A stretch of DNA of 64,000 nucleotides. Origin: an uncultured Acetobacteroides sp. GTDB lineage: Bacteria; Bacteroidota; Bacteroidia; Bacteroidales; ZOR0009. The stretch lies in assembly GCF_963678165.1 (NCBI RefSeq), contig NZ_OY782755.1:930001-994000 (forward strand). Direction: 5' to 3'. This document shows, in pieces, positions 44,769-53,614 of the stretch; within the stretch, counting starts at the first letter, position 1; each line of letters starts with the position of its first letter. The notes below the pieces were generated by a model. That model did not search any database and was not told the DNA's origin. It saw only the letters and a list, made by a program, of their open reading frames with translations. Both the position numbers and the translations under genes were made by a program.

Positions 44769-45637
44769 CTATTCAGATCGTTTTTGTACTTAAAGAGTTT
44801 CTGCTTTTCGGCTTCCGTTAGGCTGTCTAGCCCTTTTTGCGATATCTTGTCGAGTAGTTCGTCGAGTTCCTTGTTGTTTTGCCTTTTGTGGGGCTGCATC
44901 TGTGGATTCTTGTAGGCTACTTTTAGGGTTTTTCTTTTGAAGGATATTTTCTTTATGCTGTTAAGTAAGCTCTCAAGCCATCCAAGGATGTTTTTTCCAT
45001 TTTTGCGATAGGTGTATCCCCATAATGCTCCTACAAAAGCACCGCCAAGGTGGGCTATATGCCCTCCTGCATTGCCAAATGGGATCTGTATAAGGTCAAT
45101 TATCAGGTAGGCAAAGGCAAGATATTTGAGTCTTACGTCTCCAATGAACATCAGCCAAATCTTGTGATTTGGGGAAAACGATGCAGATCCAAATGTTATT
45201 GCCATAATGGCTGCCGATGCTCCAAGGAGTATCGAAGTACCTTCATCGTAGAATACGGGAAGGCTGTTGTAGGCGAATAGAAAGAAGAGTCCACCTGATA
45301 TGCCTCCTGCAATGTACATTGTTGTTAGCTTCAGGTTTCCAAAGAAATCGACAAATATTACCCCAAACCAATATAGCACAAGCAGGTTGAATAGCGCATG
45401 CAAGAAATCGAGATGGTAAAACATGTAGGTGATAATCGTCCACGGATGTTTTACAGCCGTTGTAGGATCGGACGATAGTGCCAACATCTTATCGAAAAAT
45501 AGCGGCGTATGGTCGGTGGCTAAGTAGAAAATGGCGTTGTAGACACCAACAAATATAAACACCGCGATGTTGATGTATATCAAACCTGCAAGGGCGCCAT
45601 CTTTGGTAAGCGATAGTCTAAGTCGATTGTAGTGCAT
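44765..45637 (-). CDS. Rhomboid-family intramembrane serine protease
   Basis: The 290-residue protein has six membrane helices, the serine loop as LLGASAAIMA (GxSx with Ser as nucleophile) and the His of the pair in GHIAHLGGAFVG, plus a soluble C-terminal tail of about 80 charged residues (from KRKTLKVAYK). Rhomboids cut membrane-spanning substrates within the bilayer. It is followed by the EEP gene (4-base overlap) and preceded by a second rhomboid (1-base overlap). Substrates are unknown. Confidence 0.85.
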   Translation of the reverse strand: MHYNRLRLSLTKDGALAGLIYINIAVFIFVGVYNAIFYLATDHTPLFFDKMLALSSDPTTAVKHPWTIITYMFYHLDFLHALFNLLVLYWFGVIFVDFFGNLKLTTMYIAGGISGGLFFLFAYNSLPVFYDEGTSILLGASAAIMAITFGSASFSPNHKIWLMFIGDVRLKYLAFAYLIIDLIQIPFGNAGGHIAHLGGAFVGALWGYTYRKNGKNILGWLESLLNSIKKISFKRKTLKVAYKNPQMQPHKRQNNKELDELLDKISQKGLDSLTEAEKQKLFKYKNDLNS

Positions 45638-46446
45638 CAGTACATCAAATTATGTTTCTTCCAGTAGCGAATTATTAGGAAACCAACGAGCATACCTCCC
45701 AAGTGGGCAAAGTGGGCAATGCCTGGTTGCTTTCCGCTAAATCCAAAGAAAAGCTCAATGCCGGCAAAAATCATTACCATATACTTGGCCTTAATTGGAA
45801 TTGGAGGAATAAGGAGAAGAAGCATCATGTTGGGGAAGAGCATCCCGAAGGCAAGAAGCACACCGTATACCGAGCCAGATGCCCCAATGGTTATGCCATT
45901 CTCGCGAGCTTCCATGATGTCGTAAACTGCTTTTTTTGCTCCGTCGATGTAGGTGGTATCTTTTGGATGGCTATACCAGCCGTCGAGGAAGCCCGAGATT
46001 TCGCCTTTGGCTCCTGGGGCATACGATTTCACAAAGTCGAAGAACGTGTCGGGTGTCATGTTCGCAATGACCTGTTCGGCGCTGCTACGCATCCATTCTG
46101 TTTCGGCAATGGTAACAACGGAGTTCAGAAGCGATGCTCCAATACCAGTCATGAGGTAGTAGAGCAGAAACTTTTTGCCACCCCAAACCTGTTCCAGAAT
46201 GCGACCAAACATCCACAGCGAAAACATATTGAAAAATAGGTGCGTGATATCGCCGTGAAGGAAAATGTTGGTTAGGGGTTGCCAGATGCGGAATGAGCTG
46301 GAGTAGAACGAATGTAATCCGAACGTGTCTATGATATCGATGTTCATGTTACCCAAAAACCAGGTAAGCAGGAGCATTAGCGCATTAATAATTATCAGAT
46401 TGAGTACTACTGGTGGAGTGTTTCCAATTCGATTCTGTTGAAACAT
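45637..46446 (-). CDS. Rhomboid-family intramembrane serine protease
   Basis: The 269-residue protein has a canonical serine motif IGASGSVYGVLLAFG, the catalytic His in AHFAHLGGMLVG, and the WRxxTxxxLH-like WQPLTNIFLHGDITHLFFNM segment after helix 1. The two adjacent paralogues share fold but little sequence, so the duplication is old. It follows mutL by 12 bases and is part of a long minus-strand operon. Confidence 0.88.
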   Translation of the reverse strand: MFQQNRIGNTPPVVLNLIIINALMLLLTWFLGNMNIDIIDTFGLHSFYSSSFRIWQPLTNIFLHGDITHLFFNMFSLWMFGRILEQVWGGKKFLLYYLMTGIGASLLNSVVTIAETEWMRSSAEQVIANMTPDTFFDFVKSYAPGAKGEISGFLDGWYSHPKDTTYIDGAKKAVYDIMEARENGITIGASGSVYGVLLAFGMLFPNMMLLLLIPPIPIKAKYMVMIFAGIELFFGFSGKQPGIAHFAHLGGMLVGFLIIRYWKKHNLMY

Positions 46447-46458
46447 TTCTTTCTTTTT

Positions 46459-48315
46459 TTACTTAAAACGATTCTCTAGTTCATCGAGTCCAAGGATGAA
46501 AAGCGTAGGCTTTCCTGATGGACTCACGTTGGGCGAGGTGCATGCAAATAGCTTATCGAACATGTCCTGCATCTCCAACGCATTCAGCTGCTGTCCGAGT
46601 TTAATGGCCGATGCTATGGCCATTGCACGGGCAATTTTGGATCTTATGGTGTCCTGCAGTTCGGCTTCACCATCGTTTAATTCTTGAATCAGGCTTTCGA
46701 GAACTTCCTTGAAGTTTTGGTTAGAAAGCGATGCTGGGCTGCCGTGTATTGCTGCTGTGTGCTCTCCGCTTGGTCGGATATCCCAACCGATGCAATGCAG
46801 TTCGTCGGATATGCCGAGTAGCAGCGCGTAATCGGACGGGTTTAGCTCCACGAGTTGGGGGAAAAGTTCCTGCTGTACAATTCCCGAATGATGCTCAAGT
46901 GCCGAAAGGTAGTATTCGAAGAGAATACGCTGATGGGCCTTCGACTGGTCGATTATCATAACGCCCGACTTTACGGGGGTGAGAATGTACCGTCCCTTTA
47001 TCTGGAAAAATACCTGTTCGGTGCTGCCAATGTCCATTGTTTGCTGCTCGTGCTTAGGCTCATCATCTAAAAACGACGGAGACCTAAACGTTTCAAATGG
47101 ATGGTTCTCGGTTGTGGGAAAACCTTCGTATAGCTTCTGCCATCCTTTTGGTGCTGACTCCTTTTTGAACGATCCCCCGCTTGGGCTGGTGAAGCTGCGG
47201 CTGCCTTCCTCGAATGGGTTAAATGACGGGTTGACGTCTATTTCAGGCATGCTCACCGGATCATTCTTCGAGAAGACAGGGATATCGATTACTCCGTAGG
47301 TGTCGAAATCTATGGATGGCGAAACGGAAAATTTGCCGATCGATTCGCGAACGGAGGCATTGATGATTTGCCAGATGGCGCTCTCGTCCTCGAACTTGAT
47401 TTCTGTTTTGGTAGGGTGGATGTTGATGTCGATGGCAGCTGGATCCACCGTAAGGTATATGAAGAACGAGGGGTAGCTGTCGTTGGGCGTCAGCTGCTCG
47501 TATCCCTTAAAGACGGCCTTCTGGAGGTAGGCGCTCTTGAAGTAGCGCCCGTTTACAAAGAAGAACTGCTCGCCTAGCGACTTCTTGGCATGCTCCGGTT
47601 TTCCGATATACCCCGAGACTTTTACAATTGATGTTTCGGTGTTGAGATCAATCAGGTTGTTGGTTATCGACTTGCCCATCAGCCCAACGATTCGCTGCTT
47701 TAGGTTGGCTGCGGGTAGGTTGTATACCTCGGTTCCGTTGTTGATTAGCGTGAACGAAACGTCGGGGTGGCAGAGCGTAACGCGCTGGAACTCGTTGATG
47801 ATGTGGCGCAGCTCCACGCTGTTCGACTTTAGGAATTTACGGCGTGCTGGAACGTTGAAGAAAATGTTCTTTACCGAGAATACGGATCCGACAGGACAGC
47901 TGATCGACTCTTGGCTGATGAACTCCGACCCCGAGATGACTATATGCGTTCCAAGCTCAGCCTCCTCCTTTCGGGTCTTAAGGTCTACTTCGGCAATAGA
48001 CGCAATGGAGGCAAGGGCTTCACCCCTGAAACCGAAGGTGCTGATGCCAAAAATGTCGTGAACCGAACGGATTTTTGAGGTTGCATGCCGCTCGAAGGCT
48101 AGGCGTGCATCAGTTTCGCTCATACCCGATCCGTTGTCGATGATCTGAATGAGCGTTTTCCCAGCATCCTTAACTATTATCGTAATGGCGCTGCTTCCGG
48201 CATCAACGGCATTTTCCACCAACTCCTTAATTGCCGATGCGGGTCGTTGAACTACCTCGCCTGCGGCTATTTGGTTGGCTACGGAATCGGGTAGCAGCTC
48301 TATGATATCAGGCAT
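46459..48315 (-). CDS. mutL: DNA mismatch repair protein MutL
   Basis: The 618-residue protein carries the GHKL ATPase motifs of MutL: ELVENAVDAGSSAITI, DNGSGM and TFGFRGEALASI, and a C-terminal dimerisation domain. MutL links MutS mismatch recognition to strand nicking. The metal-site motifs of endonuclease-active MutL appear changed: DQHAxxE reads DQSKAHQ, ACHSAIK reads AIASAIK, and CPHGRP reads SPSGKP. The enzyme may therefore lack its own nicking activity. It is co-transcribed with the rhomboids and the small protein at 48330. Confidence 0.93.
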   Translation of the reverse strand: MPDIIELLPDSVANQIAAGEVVQRPASAIKELVENAVDAGSSAITIIVKDAGKTLIQIIDNGSGMSETDARLAFERHATSKIRSVHDIFGISTFGFRGEALASIASIAEVDLKTRKEEAELGTHIVISGSEFISQESISCPVGSVFSVKNIFFNVPARRKFLKSNSVELRHIINEFQRVTLCHPDVSFTLINNGTEVYNLPAANLKQRIVGLMGKSITNNLIDLNTETSIVKVSGYIGKPEHAKKSLGEQFFFVNGRYFKSAYLQKAVFKGYEQLTPNDSYPSFFIYLTVDPAAIDINIHPTKTEIKFEDESAIWQIINASVRESIGKFSVSPSIDFDTYGVIDIPVFSKNDPVSMPEIDVNPSFNPFEEGSRSFTSPSGGSFKKESAPKGWQKLYEGFPTTENHPFETFRSPSFLDDEPKHEQQTMDIGSTEQVFFQIKGRYILTPVKSGVMIIDQSKAHQRILFEYYLSALEHHSGIVQQELFPQLVELNPSDYALLLGISDELHCIGWDIRPSGEHTAAIHGSPASLSNQNFKEVLESLIQELNDGEAELQDTIRSKIARAMAIASAIKLGQQLNALEMQDMFDKLFACTSPNVSPSGKPTLFILGLDELENRFK

Positions 48316-48329
48316 TCTTTAGCAGTTGT

Positions 48330-48620
48330 TTAAAGGAATCGTTGGATAAAATAGAGTATTAGAAAGATTATTGCCACCAGTATCAGCCTGATTAGCAATG
48401 TCTGTGTCCTACTCCTCTTTACATCTTTCCGCGAGCTACGGAGCTGGCGCTTGATGTTCCCTCGTATCGACGATCCTGGAATGTAGCTTGCCCTATCGGC
48501 GTTTGCCTCATGCTCAATCAGCCTTTTGCGCTCTTGCACCTCATCCTTGATGGGGTCGTAGTAGCGGGGCTTGTAGCTAAAGGTGCGATATTTAGGCAAC
48601 TTGAAAAATCTAAGGATCAT
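48330..48620 (-). CDS. Small tail-anchored membrane protein upstream of mutL
   Basis: The 96-residue protein has a positively charged, soluble N-terminal part (FKLPKYRTFSYKPRYYDP, then many Arg/Lys/Glu) and one C-terminal membrane helix (LIRLILVAIIFLILYFI). Similar small proteins are found next to mutL in other Bacteroidota, as I recall; the role is unknown. It is 14 bases upstream of mutL and is the first gene of this operon. Confidence 0.7.
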   Translation of the reverse strand: MILRFFKLPKYRTFSYKPRYYDPIKDEVQERKRLIEHEANADRASYIPGSSIRGNIKRQLRSSRKDVKRSRTQTLLIRLILVAIIFLILYFIQRFL

Positions 48621-48639
48621 CTTTTCTCTTTGGCTATTG

Positions 48640-48647
48640 CAAAACTA
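48640..48647 (-). promoter_or_regulatory. -7 element for the mutL operon
   Basis: On the minus strand TAGTTTTG matches TAnnTTTG and lies 20 bases before the first start codon of the operon. I see no clear -33 element. Confidence 0.5.
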
Positions 48648-48857
48648 CCTAAAAATAACGATTCTTCCTTTAGTATTCAGATATCCTAAATGCGGAGGGC
48701 TCTCTTTTTGTACTCTTTTAAAGATGAATGGAACGTAAGGGGGTGTTCAGATGGTCGGTTGTTTGCTTGGAGGGCCTTGTTAAAAAATGTTTTGAAGAAG
48801 TGTTGCTGTTTTCTGAAATATTTCTAAATTTATGGGCATAACCATATTGAAATAAGT

Positions 48858-50396
48858 ATGTTGGTGAAAGTATTCGGAAGCGCAGTGTATGGTATAAAGG
48901 CTACCACCATCACAATTGAGGTTAATGTTACGTTGGGTGTTAACTTTTTTCTGGTGGGATTGCCAGATAGCGCAGTTAAGGAGAGCCAGCAGAGGATTAC
49001 GTCGGCCTTAATGACCAATGGCTTTAAGATGCCCGGTCATAAGATTATCATAAACATGGCTCCTGCCGATATTCGCAAGGAGGGGTCGGCCTACGACCTA
49101 CCCATCGCTATTGGGATTCTGGCAGGATCGGAGCAAATCGTTTCGGGGAAGCTTCAGGAGTACGTCATTATGGGGGAACTTTCGCTCGATGGCGGTTTGC
49201 AACCCGTAAAAGGGGTGCTGCCCATTGCCCTTCAGGCGGCCGCCGAAGGGTATAAGGGGCTTATCCTTCCGGTTCAGAATGCCAAGGAGGCGGCCATTGT
49301 AAAGGAATTGGATGTTTACGGCATGTCGAACATAAAGGAGGTGGTTGACTTCCTATGCGATAAGGCTAGCTTCGCCCCCGAAAGCTGTAATGTCGACGAG
49401 CTATTCGCCGAGACGGCGAGCTGCTACAGCGTCGATTTTTCGGATGTTAAGGGGCAGGAAAACGTGAAGCGTGCGCTCGAAATAGCGGCTGCTGGCGGGC
49501 ATAACATCATTATGATTGGGGCTCCGGGATCGGGCAAAACGATGCTCGCAAAGCGGCTGCCCACCATTATCCCTCCGCTTACGCTTGAGGAGGCGCTGGA
49601 GACAACCAAGATACACTCGGTAGCCGGGAAGGTGGAGAAGCATGGTGGCCTGATCACCCGTAGGCCGTTTAGGGCGCCACACCACACGGTGTCGGACGTG
49701 GCGCTGGTGGGCGGCGGCACCTACCCGCAGCCGGGGGAGATCAGCCTGGCGCACAACGGCGTTCTCTTCCTCGACGAGTTGCCCGAGTTTAAGCGGGCGG
49801 TGCTGGAGGTGATGCGTCAGCCGCTTGAGGACCGCAGCATCACCATCTCGCGGGCAAAGTTCTCGATAGAGTACCCCTCCAACTTCATGCTGGTGGCCTC
49901 CATGAACCCCTGTCCCTGTGGCTTTCACAACCACCCGGAGAAGGCGTGCGTGTGCCCTCCGGGTATGGTGCAGCGCTACCTGAGCCGGATCTCGGGGCCG
50001 CTGCTGGATCGTATCGACATACAAATTGAGGTGGTGCCGGTTCCCTTCGAGAAGCTCTCGGAGCAGCGCCTAGCCGAGTCGAGCGAGGTGGTGCGCAGCC
50101 GGGTGATAAAGGCTCGGATGGTGCAGCACGCGCGCTTTGTCGCCGAGCACGAGGTGCACTGCAACGCCATGATGGGCAGCCGCCTCATCCGCAAGTACTG
50201 CAAGCTCTCCGATGCCGGTACCTCCATCCTAAAGAACGCCATGGAGAAGCTGGGCCTTTCGGCCCGTGCCTACGACCGTATCCTTAAGGTGTCGCGCACC
50301 ATTGCCGACCTCGACAGCTCTCCCGATATCAAAACCAGCCATATTGCCGAAGCCATCAACTACCGCAGCCTGGATAGAAGCGATTGGGCGGGGTAG
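48858..50396 (+). CDS. comM: YifB/ComM-type Mg-chelatase-like AAA+ ATPase
   Basis: The 512-residue protein has an N-terminal S5/Lon-like domain, an AAA+ core (GAPGSGKTMLAKRLP, Walker B LFLDELPEF) and a Cys-rich insertion (CPCGFHNHPEKACVCPPGM) ending in the Mg-chelatase C-terminal region. ComM is a hexameric helicase that extends strand invasion during natural transformation; the YifB family is also widespread in non-competent bacteria. It is transcribed alone. Confidence 0.92.
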   Translation: MLVKVFGSAVYGIKATTITIEVNVTLGVNFFLVGLPDSAVKESQQRITSALMTNGFKMPGHKIIINMAPADIRKEGSAYDLPIAIGILAGSEQIVSGKLQEYVIMGELSLDGGLQPVKGVLPIALQAAAEGYKGLILPVQNAKEAAIVKELDVYGMSNIKEVVDFLCDKASFAPESCNVDELFAETASCYSVDFSDVKGQENVKRALEIAAAGGHNIIMIGAPGSGKTMLAKRLPTIIPPLTLEEALETTKIHSVAGKVEKHGGLITRRPFRAPHHTVSDVALVGGGTYPQPGEISLAHNGVLFLDELPEFKRAVLEVMRQPLEDRSITISRAKFSIEYPSNFMLVASMNPCPCGFHNHPEKACVCPPGMVQRYLSRISGPLLDRIDIQIEVVPVPFEKLSEQRLAESSEVVRSRVIKARMVQHARFVAEHEVHCNAMMGSRLIRKYCKLSDAGTSILKNAMEKLGLSARAYDRILKVSRTIADLDSSPDIKTSHIAEAINYRSLDRSDWAG

Positions 50397-50853
50397 CGCC
50401 GGCTTAATTCGCATGGCTTCATCCCCCGTTCTCTTCCGAGGGAACTGACTTCTCAAATTATGGTTTAGGAGTTGCTGGTATGCTAAGTCGTATTCATCCC
50501 CAACTCGCTGAAGGGGGCTGCGGAGCAGCCCGTAGCTTGACAAAATGCCGAATAGTAGTTGGGAGTACTCCCTGCTATGTTGAACTGCCGAGAAGTCCCC
50601 TTTAGGGGATTTAGGGGTGAAAGCAACGCATCGTATATTCTAATAGCGAATCCTCCGTTCCCTCCCAAACCGTTTGGTGTTGGCGAAGAAGTCGATTTGG
50701 AAGCCCCATGCAGTTTCGTAACGGCAAAAGGGCTTGCCAAGCATGCCCATCCAAGGGAGGTGGGGCTATCGGCTGTGTAGAATTTTTTTTTCCTAGGGCC
50801 GAAGGCGTAATCATTTTATCGATATCTTCGCAGCCTAAACTAAAATTTACCTA
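50397..50853. other. Intergenic region with palindromic repeat fragments
   Basis: I see no credible gene here. The segment contains GGCTGCGGAGCAGCC (50516-50530, a short hairpin), TCCCCTTTAGGGGATTTAGG followed by GGTG (50595-50618, a hairpin plus G-rich tail like dispersed Bacteroidota repeats) and CCAAGGGAGGTGGGGC (about 50751). A near-consensus -7 element TATCTTCG at 50822-50829 probably drives the transporter gene. Confidence 0.5.
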
Positions 50854-52176
50854 ATGAGTTCGAGTACTAATAGGCAGCCTGCCGCGCTTTACCTGATTGC
50901 AGCGGCCGGTGCTGGCGAGCGTTTTGCCTACTACGGCATGCGCGCAATTCTAATGCTTTACATGATTGCCGGGGTTTCCGGGCAGCTGTCGGGGATGAGC
51001 TTCTCGCAGCATTCTGCCGGGATCGCCTATGGCGTATTCAACGCCCTATGCTACGGTTTGCCCTTCTTCGGCGGGCTACTTGCCGACCGGGTTATCGGCA
51101 GCCGCAAGTCGGTTTCTATCGGTGGGGTCTTCATCATCCTCGGCTTTATCGTTCTTTCGTTGGACAACAAGATGCTGCCGTTTGTGGGAGGGCTAACGCT
51201 GATTGCCATTGGCAACGGCTTCTTTAAGCCAACCGTGGTGTCGATGATCGGCGCCCTTTACGAGCAGGGCGATCCCCGTCGTGATGGCGCATTCACGCTC
51301 TACTACCAGCTCTTCAACGTCGGCGCCTTTATCGCACCGCTGCTCTGCGGCTTTGTGGCCACGCAGTGGGGGTATCTGGCCGGCTTTCTAGTTGCGGCAG
51401 GGGCCGTATCCCTGAGCATGATCATCTACTGGATTTATGCGCCAAAGTACCTCAAGGAGATTGGCAAGATGAAAAAGGTCGACAAGGCCAGCGCTGGTGA
51501 GGCGCATGCCGAAAAGGAAAAGCTCACAAAGGAGGAAAAGGACCGGCTGTCGGTGATCTTTGTGCTGCTCTTCTTCGTGACCTTCTTCTGGACCGGCTTC
51601 GAGCAGGCTGGCAGCTCCATGACAATTTTTACCGAGCAGAATATCGATAAGTCAATTGGTGGATGGGCCGTGCCAACGGCATGGTTCCAGGGCATCAACC
51701 CCTTCTTCGTATTTGTGTTTGGATTTGCGGTGTCGGCGCTTTGGCTAAAGCTGCATAAGATGGGGAAGAACCCGTCGATCCCCGTAAAGATGGGGTTGGG
51801 GATGATCTTCCTTGGGCTTGGATTCGTTGTTATGCTCGGCGCCGTGAGCCAGTACAACCAAACCGGGGCGCAGGCCAGCATGATGTGGATCGTTGCCGCC
51901 TACTTCCTGCAAACCATCGGCGAGCTGATGCTTTCGCCTATCGGGTTGTCGATGATCACCAAGCTCGCGCCACAACGGATGGTGTCGATGTTTATGGGCG
52001 TATGGTTCTTGCCATCGTTCCTGGCTCACCTCATGGGCGGATTCATTGCCGGCTACTCGCAGGATCTCGGGTATGGGCTAACCTTTGGCTGCATCGCCGC
52101 CTTTGTGATGGTGCTCGGCTTGGGTGTGATCTTCCTCAGAGGAACGCTTGTACGCCTTATGCATGGTAGGGGGTAA
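50854..52176 (+). CDS. POT/PTR family proton-coupled peptide transporter
   Basis: The 440-residue inner-membrane protein is of the MFS type with about 12-14 helices. The signature GERFAYYGMRAILMLYM (ExxERFxYY-like) on helix 1 and the PTR2 motif FTLYYQLFNVGAFIAPLLCG identify the POT family, which imports di- and tripeptides with protons. The 60-residue charged loop in the middle (KKVDKASAGEAHAEKEKLTK) is usual. Substrate range is inferred from family membership only. A terminator follows. Confidence 0.92.
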   Translation: MSSSTNRQPAALYLIAAAGAGERFAYYGMRAILMLYMIAGVSGQLSGMSFSQHSAGIAYGVFNALCYGLPFFGGLLADRVIGSRKSVSIGGVFIILGFIVLSLDNKMLPFVGGLTLIAIGNGFFKPTVVSMIGALYEQGDPRRDGAFTLYYQLFNVGAFIAPLLCGFVATQWGYLAGFLVAAGAVSLSMIIYWIYAPKYLKEIGKMKKVDKASAGEAHAEKEKLTKEEKDRLSVIFVLLFFVTFFWTGFEQAGSSMTIFTEQNIDKSIGGWAVPTAWFQGINPFFVFVFGFAVSALWLKLHKMGKNPSIPVKMGLGMIFLGLGFVVMLGAVSQYNQTGAQASMMWIVAAYFLQTIGELMLSPIGLSMITKLAPQRMVSMFMGVWFLPSFLAHLMGGFIAGYSQDLGYGLTFGCIAAFVMVLGLGVIFLRGTLVRLMHGRG

Positions 52177-52200
52177 TCCTTCTGCTATCCGATATAACGA

Positions 52201-52236
52201 AAGAGGCTCGAACATTCGGGCCTCTTTTGTTTTTCT
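52201..52236 (+). terminator. Terminator of the peptide transporter
   Basis: AAAGAGGC / GCCTCTTT with inner TCGA/TTCG pairing and a T-rich run (TTTTGTTTTT) lies 24 bases after the stop codon; its end touches the stop of the convergent gene at 52235. Confidence 0.85.
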
Positions 52237-52660
52237 AGTTGAAAACAGTAAGGTAGTTGCCGCTCGGCATAGTTCTGTAGGACTGTAGGTGCAGGTTTCC
52301 TTTCCCTTCCGCATACCCGTTAAGCAGGTTGTAGCGGGTATTGCAAACGGGGCATACCCCAAAAATCTGGTCGACAATCGTAATGCTCTTGTGGTCTTGG
52401 TTGGTGCACGTGGCATCAAAGGCGTTGTATCCAACTCCCGTGTTGGAGATGATCACCCCATTTCCGAGGTAGCCAACGGGTCGCGCTAAGTAGTAGCTCA
52501 CTTTTACCGCAGTTGATGGATTCTGGAGCAGGGTGTAGCTTGGGTCGGTAAGCGAAATCGTAATATTAACCGCTGTCTGAGGCAGCAGCGGCCTTTCCTC
52601 CTTGGCGCATCCAAAAAGAAGGGGAACGGCTACAAGAAAAATTGCTGCGCATGCTTTCAT
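52235..52660 (-). CDS. Rieske-like lipoprotein with non-canonical ligand positions
   Basis: The 141-residue protein has a lipobox (LLFGC, Cys18), so it is probably an envelope lipoprotein. The C-terminal half follows the Rieske pattern C-x-H-(15-17)-C-xx-H with exact spacing, but the His positions are changed: Cys85-T-Asn87 and Cys103-P-V-Cys106. The following RYNLLNGYAEGKGNLHLQSY and SGNYLTVFN also fit a Rieske cluster-binding subdomain. It may bind a different cluster or zinc, or only keep the fold. The start at 52660 is set by the signal peptide. I know of no function. Confidence 0.7.
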   Translation of the reverse strand: MKACAAIFLVAVPLLFGCAKEERPLLPQTAVNITISLTDPSYTLLQNPSTAVKVSYYLARPVGYLGNGVIISNTGVGYNAFDATCTNQDHKSITIVDQIFGVCPVCNTRYNLLNGYAEGKGNLHLQSYRTMPSGNYLTVFN

Positions 52661-52766
52661 CTCTACCTGTTTTTTTGATGCAATTATAGCGATTAAACCG
52701 GTATTCCGCTTGCCGATCGCCAATATTTCCCTTGCTCTTTGCTAGCCTACTCAAATGGCTCGCTCC

Positions 52767-53144
52767 CTGCCTGCAGTGGCCCATTTCCTGCCCGAAGCTT
52801 TTCGCTCCGTGCCTGTCACTTCTGCTTCCGAGTCTGTCACTTCTGCCTTCGTGCCTGAAACTTTTCGCTTGGTGCCTGAAACTTTTCGCTTGGTGTCTGT
52901 AGCTTTTGGCTTCGTGCCTGTAGCTTTTGGCTTCGTGCCTGTAGCTTTTAGCTCCGTGTCTGAAACTTCTGCCTCCGTGTTTGAAGCTTTTGACTTCGTG
53001 TCTGTCACTTTTGGCTTCGTGCCTGTAGCTTTTCGCTTGGTGTCTGTAGCTTTTAGCTCCGTGTCTGAAACTTCTGCCTCCGTGTTTGTAACTTTTGCCT
53101 TCGTGTCTGTCACTTTTAGCTTCGTATCTGTAGCTTTTACCTTC
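52767..53144. repeat. About 18-copy 21-bp minisatellite
   Basis: Seventeen regular units plus one degenerate unit follow each other exactly every 21 bases, e.g. GTGCCTGTAGCTTTTGGCTTC and GTGTCTGAAACTTCTGCCTCC. Positions 1-3 and 7-15 of the unit are most conserved. Both strands remain open in several frames. The minus strand would encode heptads of the type K-x-K-(A/V)-(T/S)-(D/G)-T starting at an ATG at 53146. No ribosome-binding site is convincing, so I treat it as a repeat rather than a gene. Confidence 0.85.
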
Positions 53145-53207
53145 ATAATTACTATCTAGAGCTAATCAAGCCCCCTATAACCTTAACGGGCATCCGGTGG
53201 CGCATCC

Positions 53208-53407
53208 TTAATGGTAAAAGAATTCCCCGCCTAGCGCCTCCACCAGCATCTGGCCTCTTCCCAAAACCTCCAGCGCCTTTTGTGCCGAAAAGGAGTCTAG
53301 CACCTAACGGCGGTACAACCTTATTCGGAAGGGTGATGCTGCACCATCGCCCGCTGCAGCACGTAGGGCAGCACCCTTTGCGCGTTCTTTTCCAACGGCG
53401 ATGCCAT
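53208..53407 (-). pseudogene. Possible decayed gene fragments
   Basis: Two short minus-strand stretches have protein-like composition in different frames: MASPLEKNAQRVLPYVLQRA and a few more residues (53407 to the stop at 53321), and VLDSFSAQKALEVLGRGQML plus a few more residues (53303 to the stop at 53208). They look like parts of one small helical protein separated by frameshift and stop. I do not recognise the family and confidence is low. Confidence 0.25.
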
Positions 53408-53614
53408 TTTCTCCAAGGTGATGTGCCAAATGCGGTATGGGGAGGTACGTATTGCGGTGGAATACACATAGGTTTAGCTGACTGCTAGATGTTTGGGTGA
53501 AAATAGATTGTTAAAGGATGGCGAATGGATTAAAATATGCATATATTTGTGGAACGAAAGAGTCTCAGGTTGCTGGGATTCTTTCTTTTTTATTTAAACC
53601 TCAAAACAAAAGCT

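Noticed and set aside
50483-50740. 85-residue minus-strand frame in the gap before the peptide transporter
   Set aside because: It is composed of palindromic repeat sequence (TCCCCTTTAGGGGATTTAGG and neighbours) and matches no family I know.
52751-53159. Long open frames on both strands across the 21-bp repeats
   Set aside because: A 21-base unit without stop codons leaves the frames open automatically; both strands are equally open and neither has a convincing start.
53152-53469. 105-residue minus-strand frame rich in Cys, Trp and Arg
   Set aside because: Composition is not protein-like; two other frames in the same segment look better, as a decayed gene.
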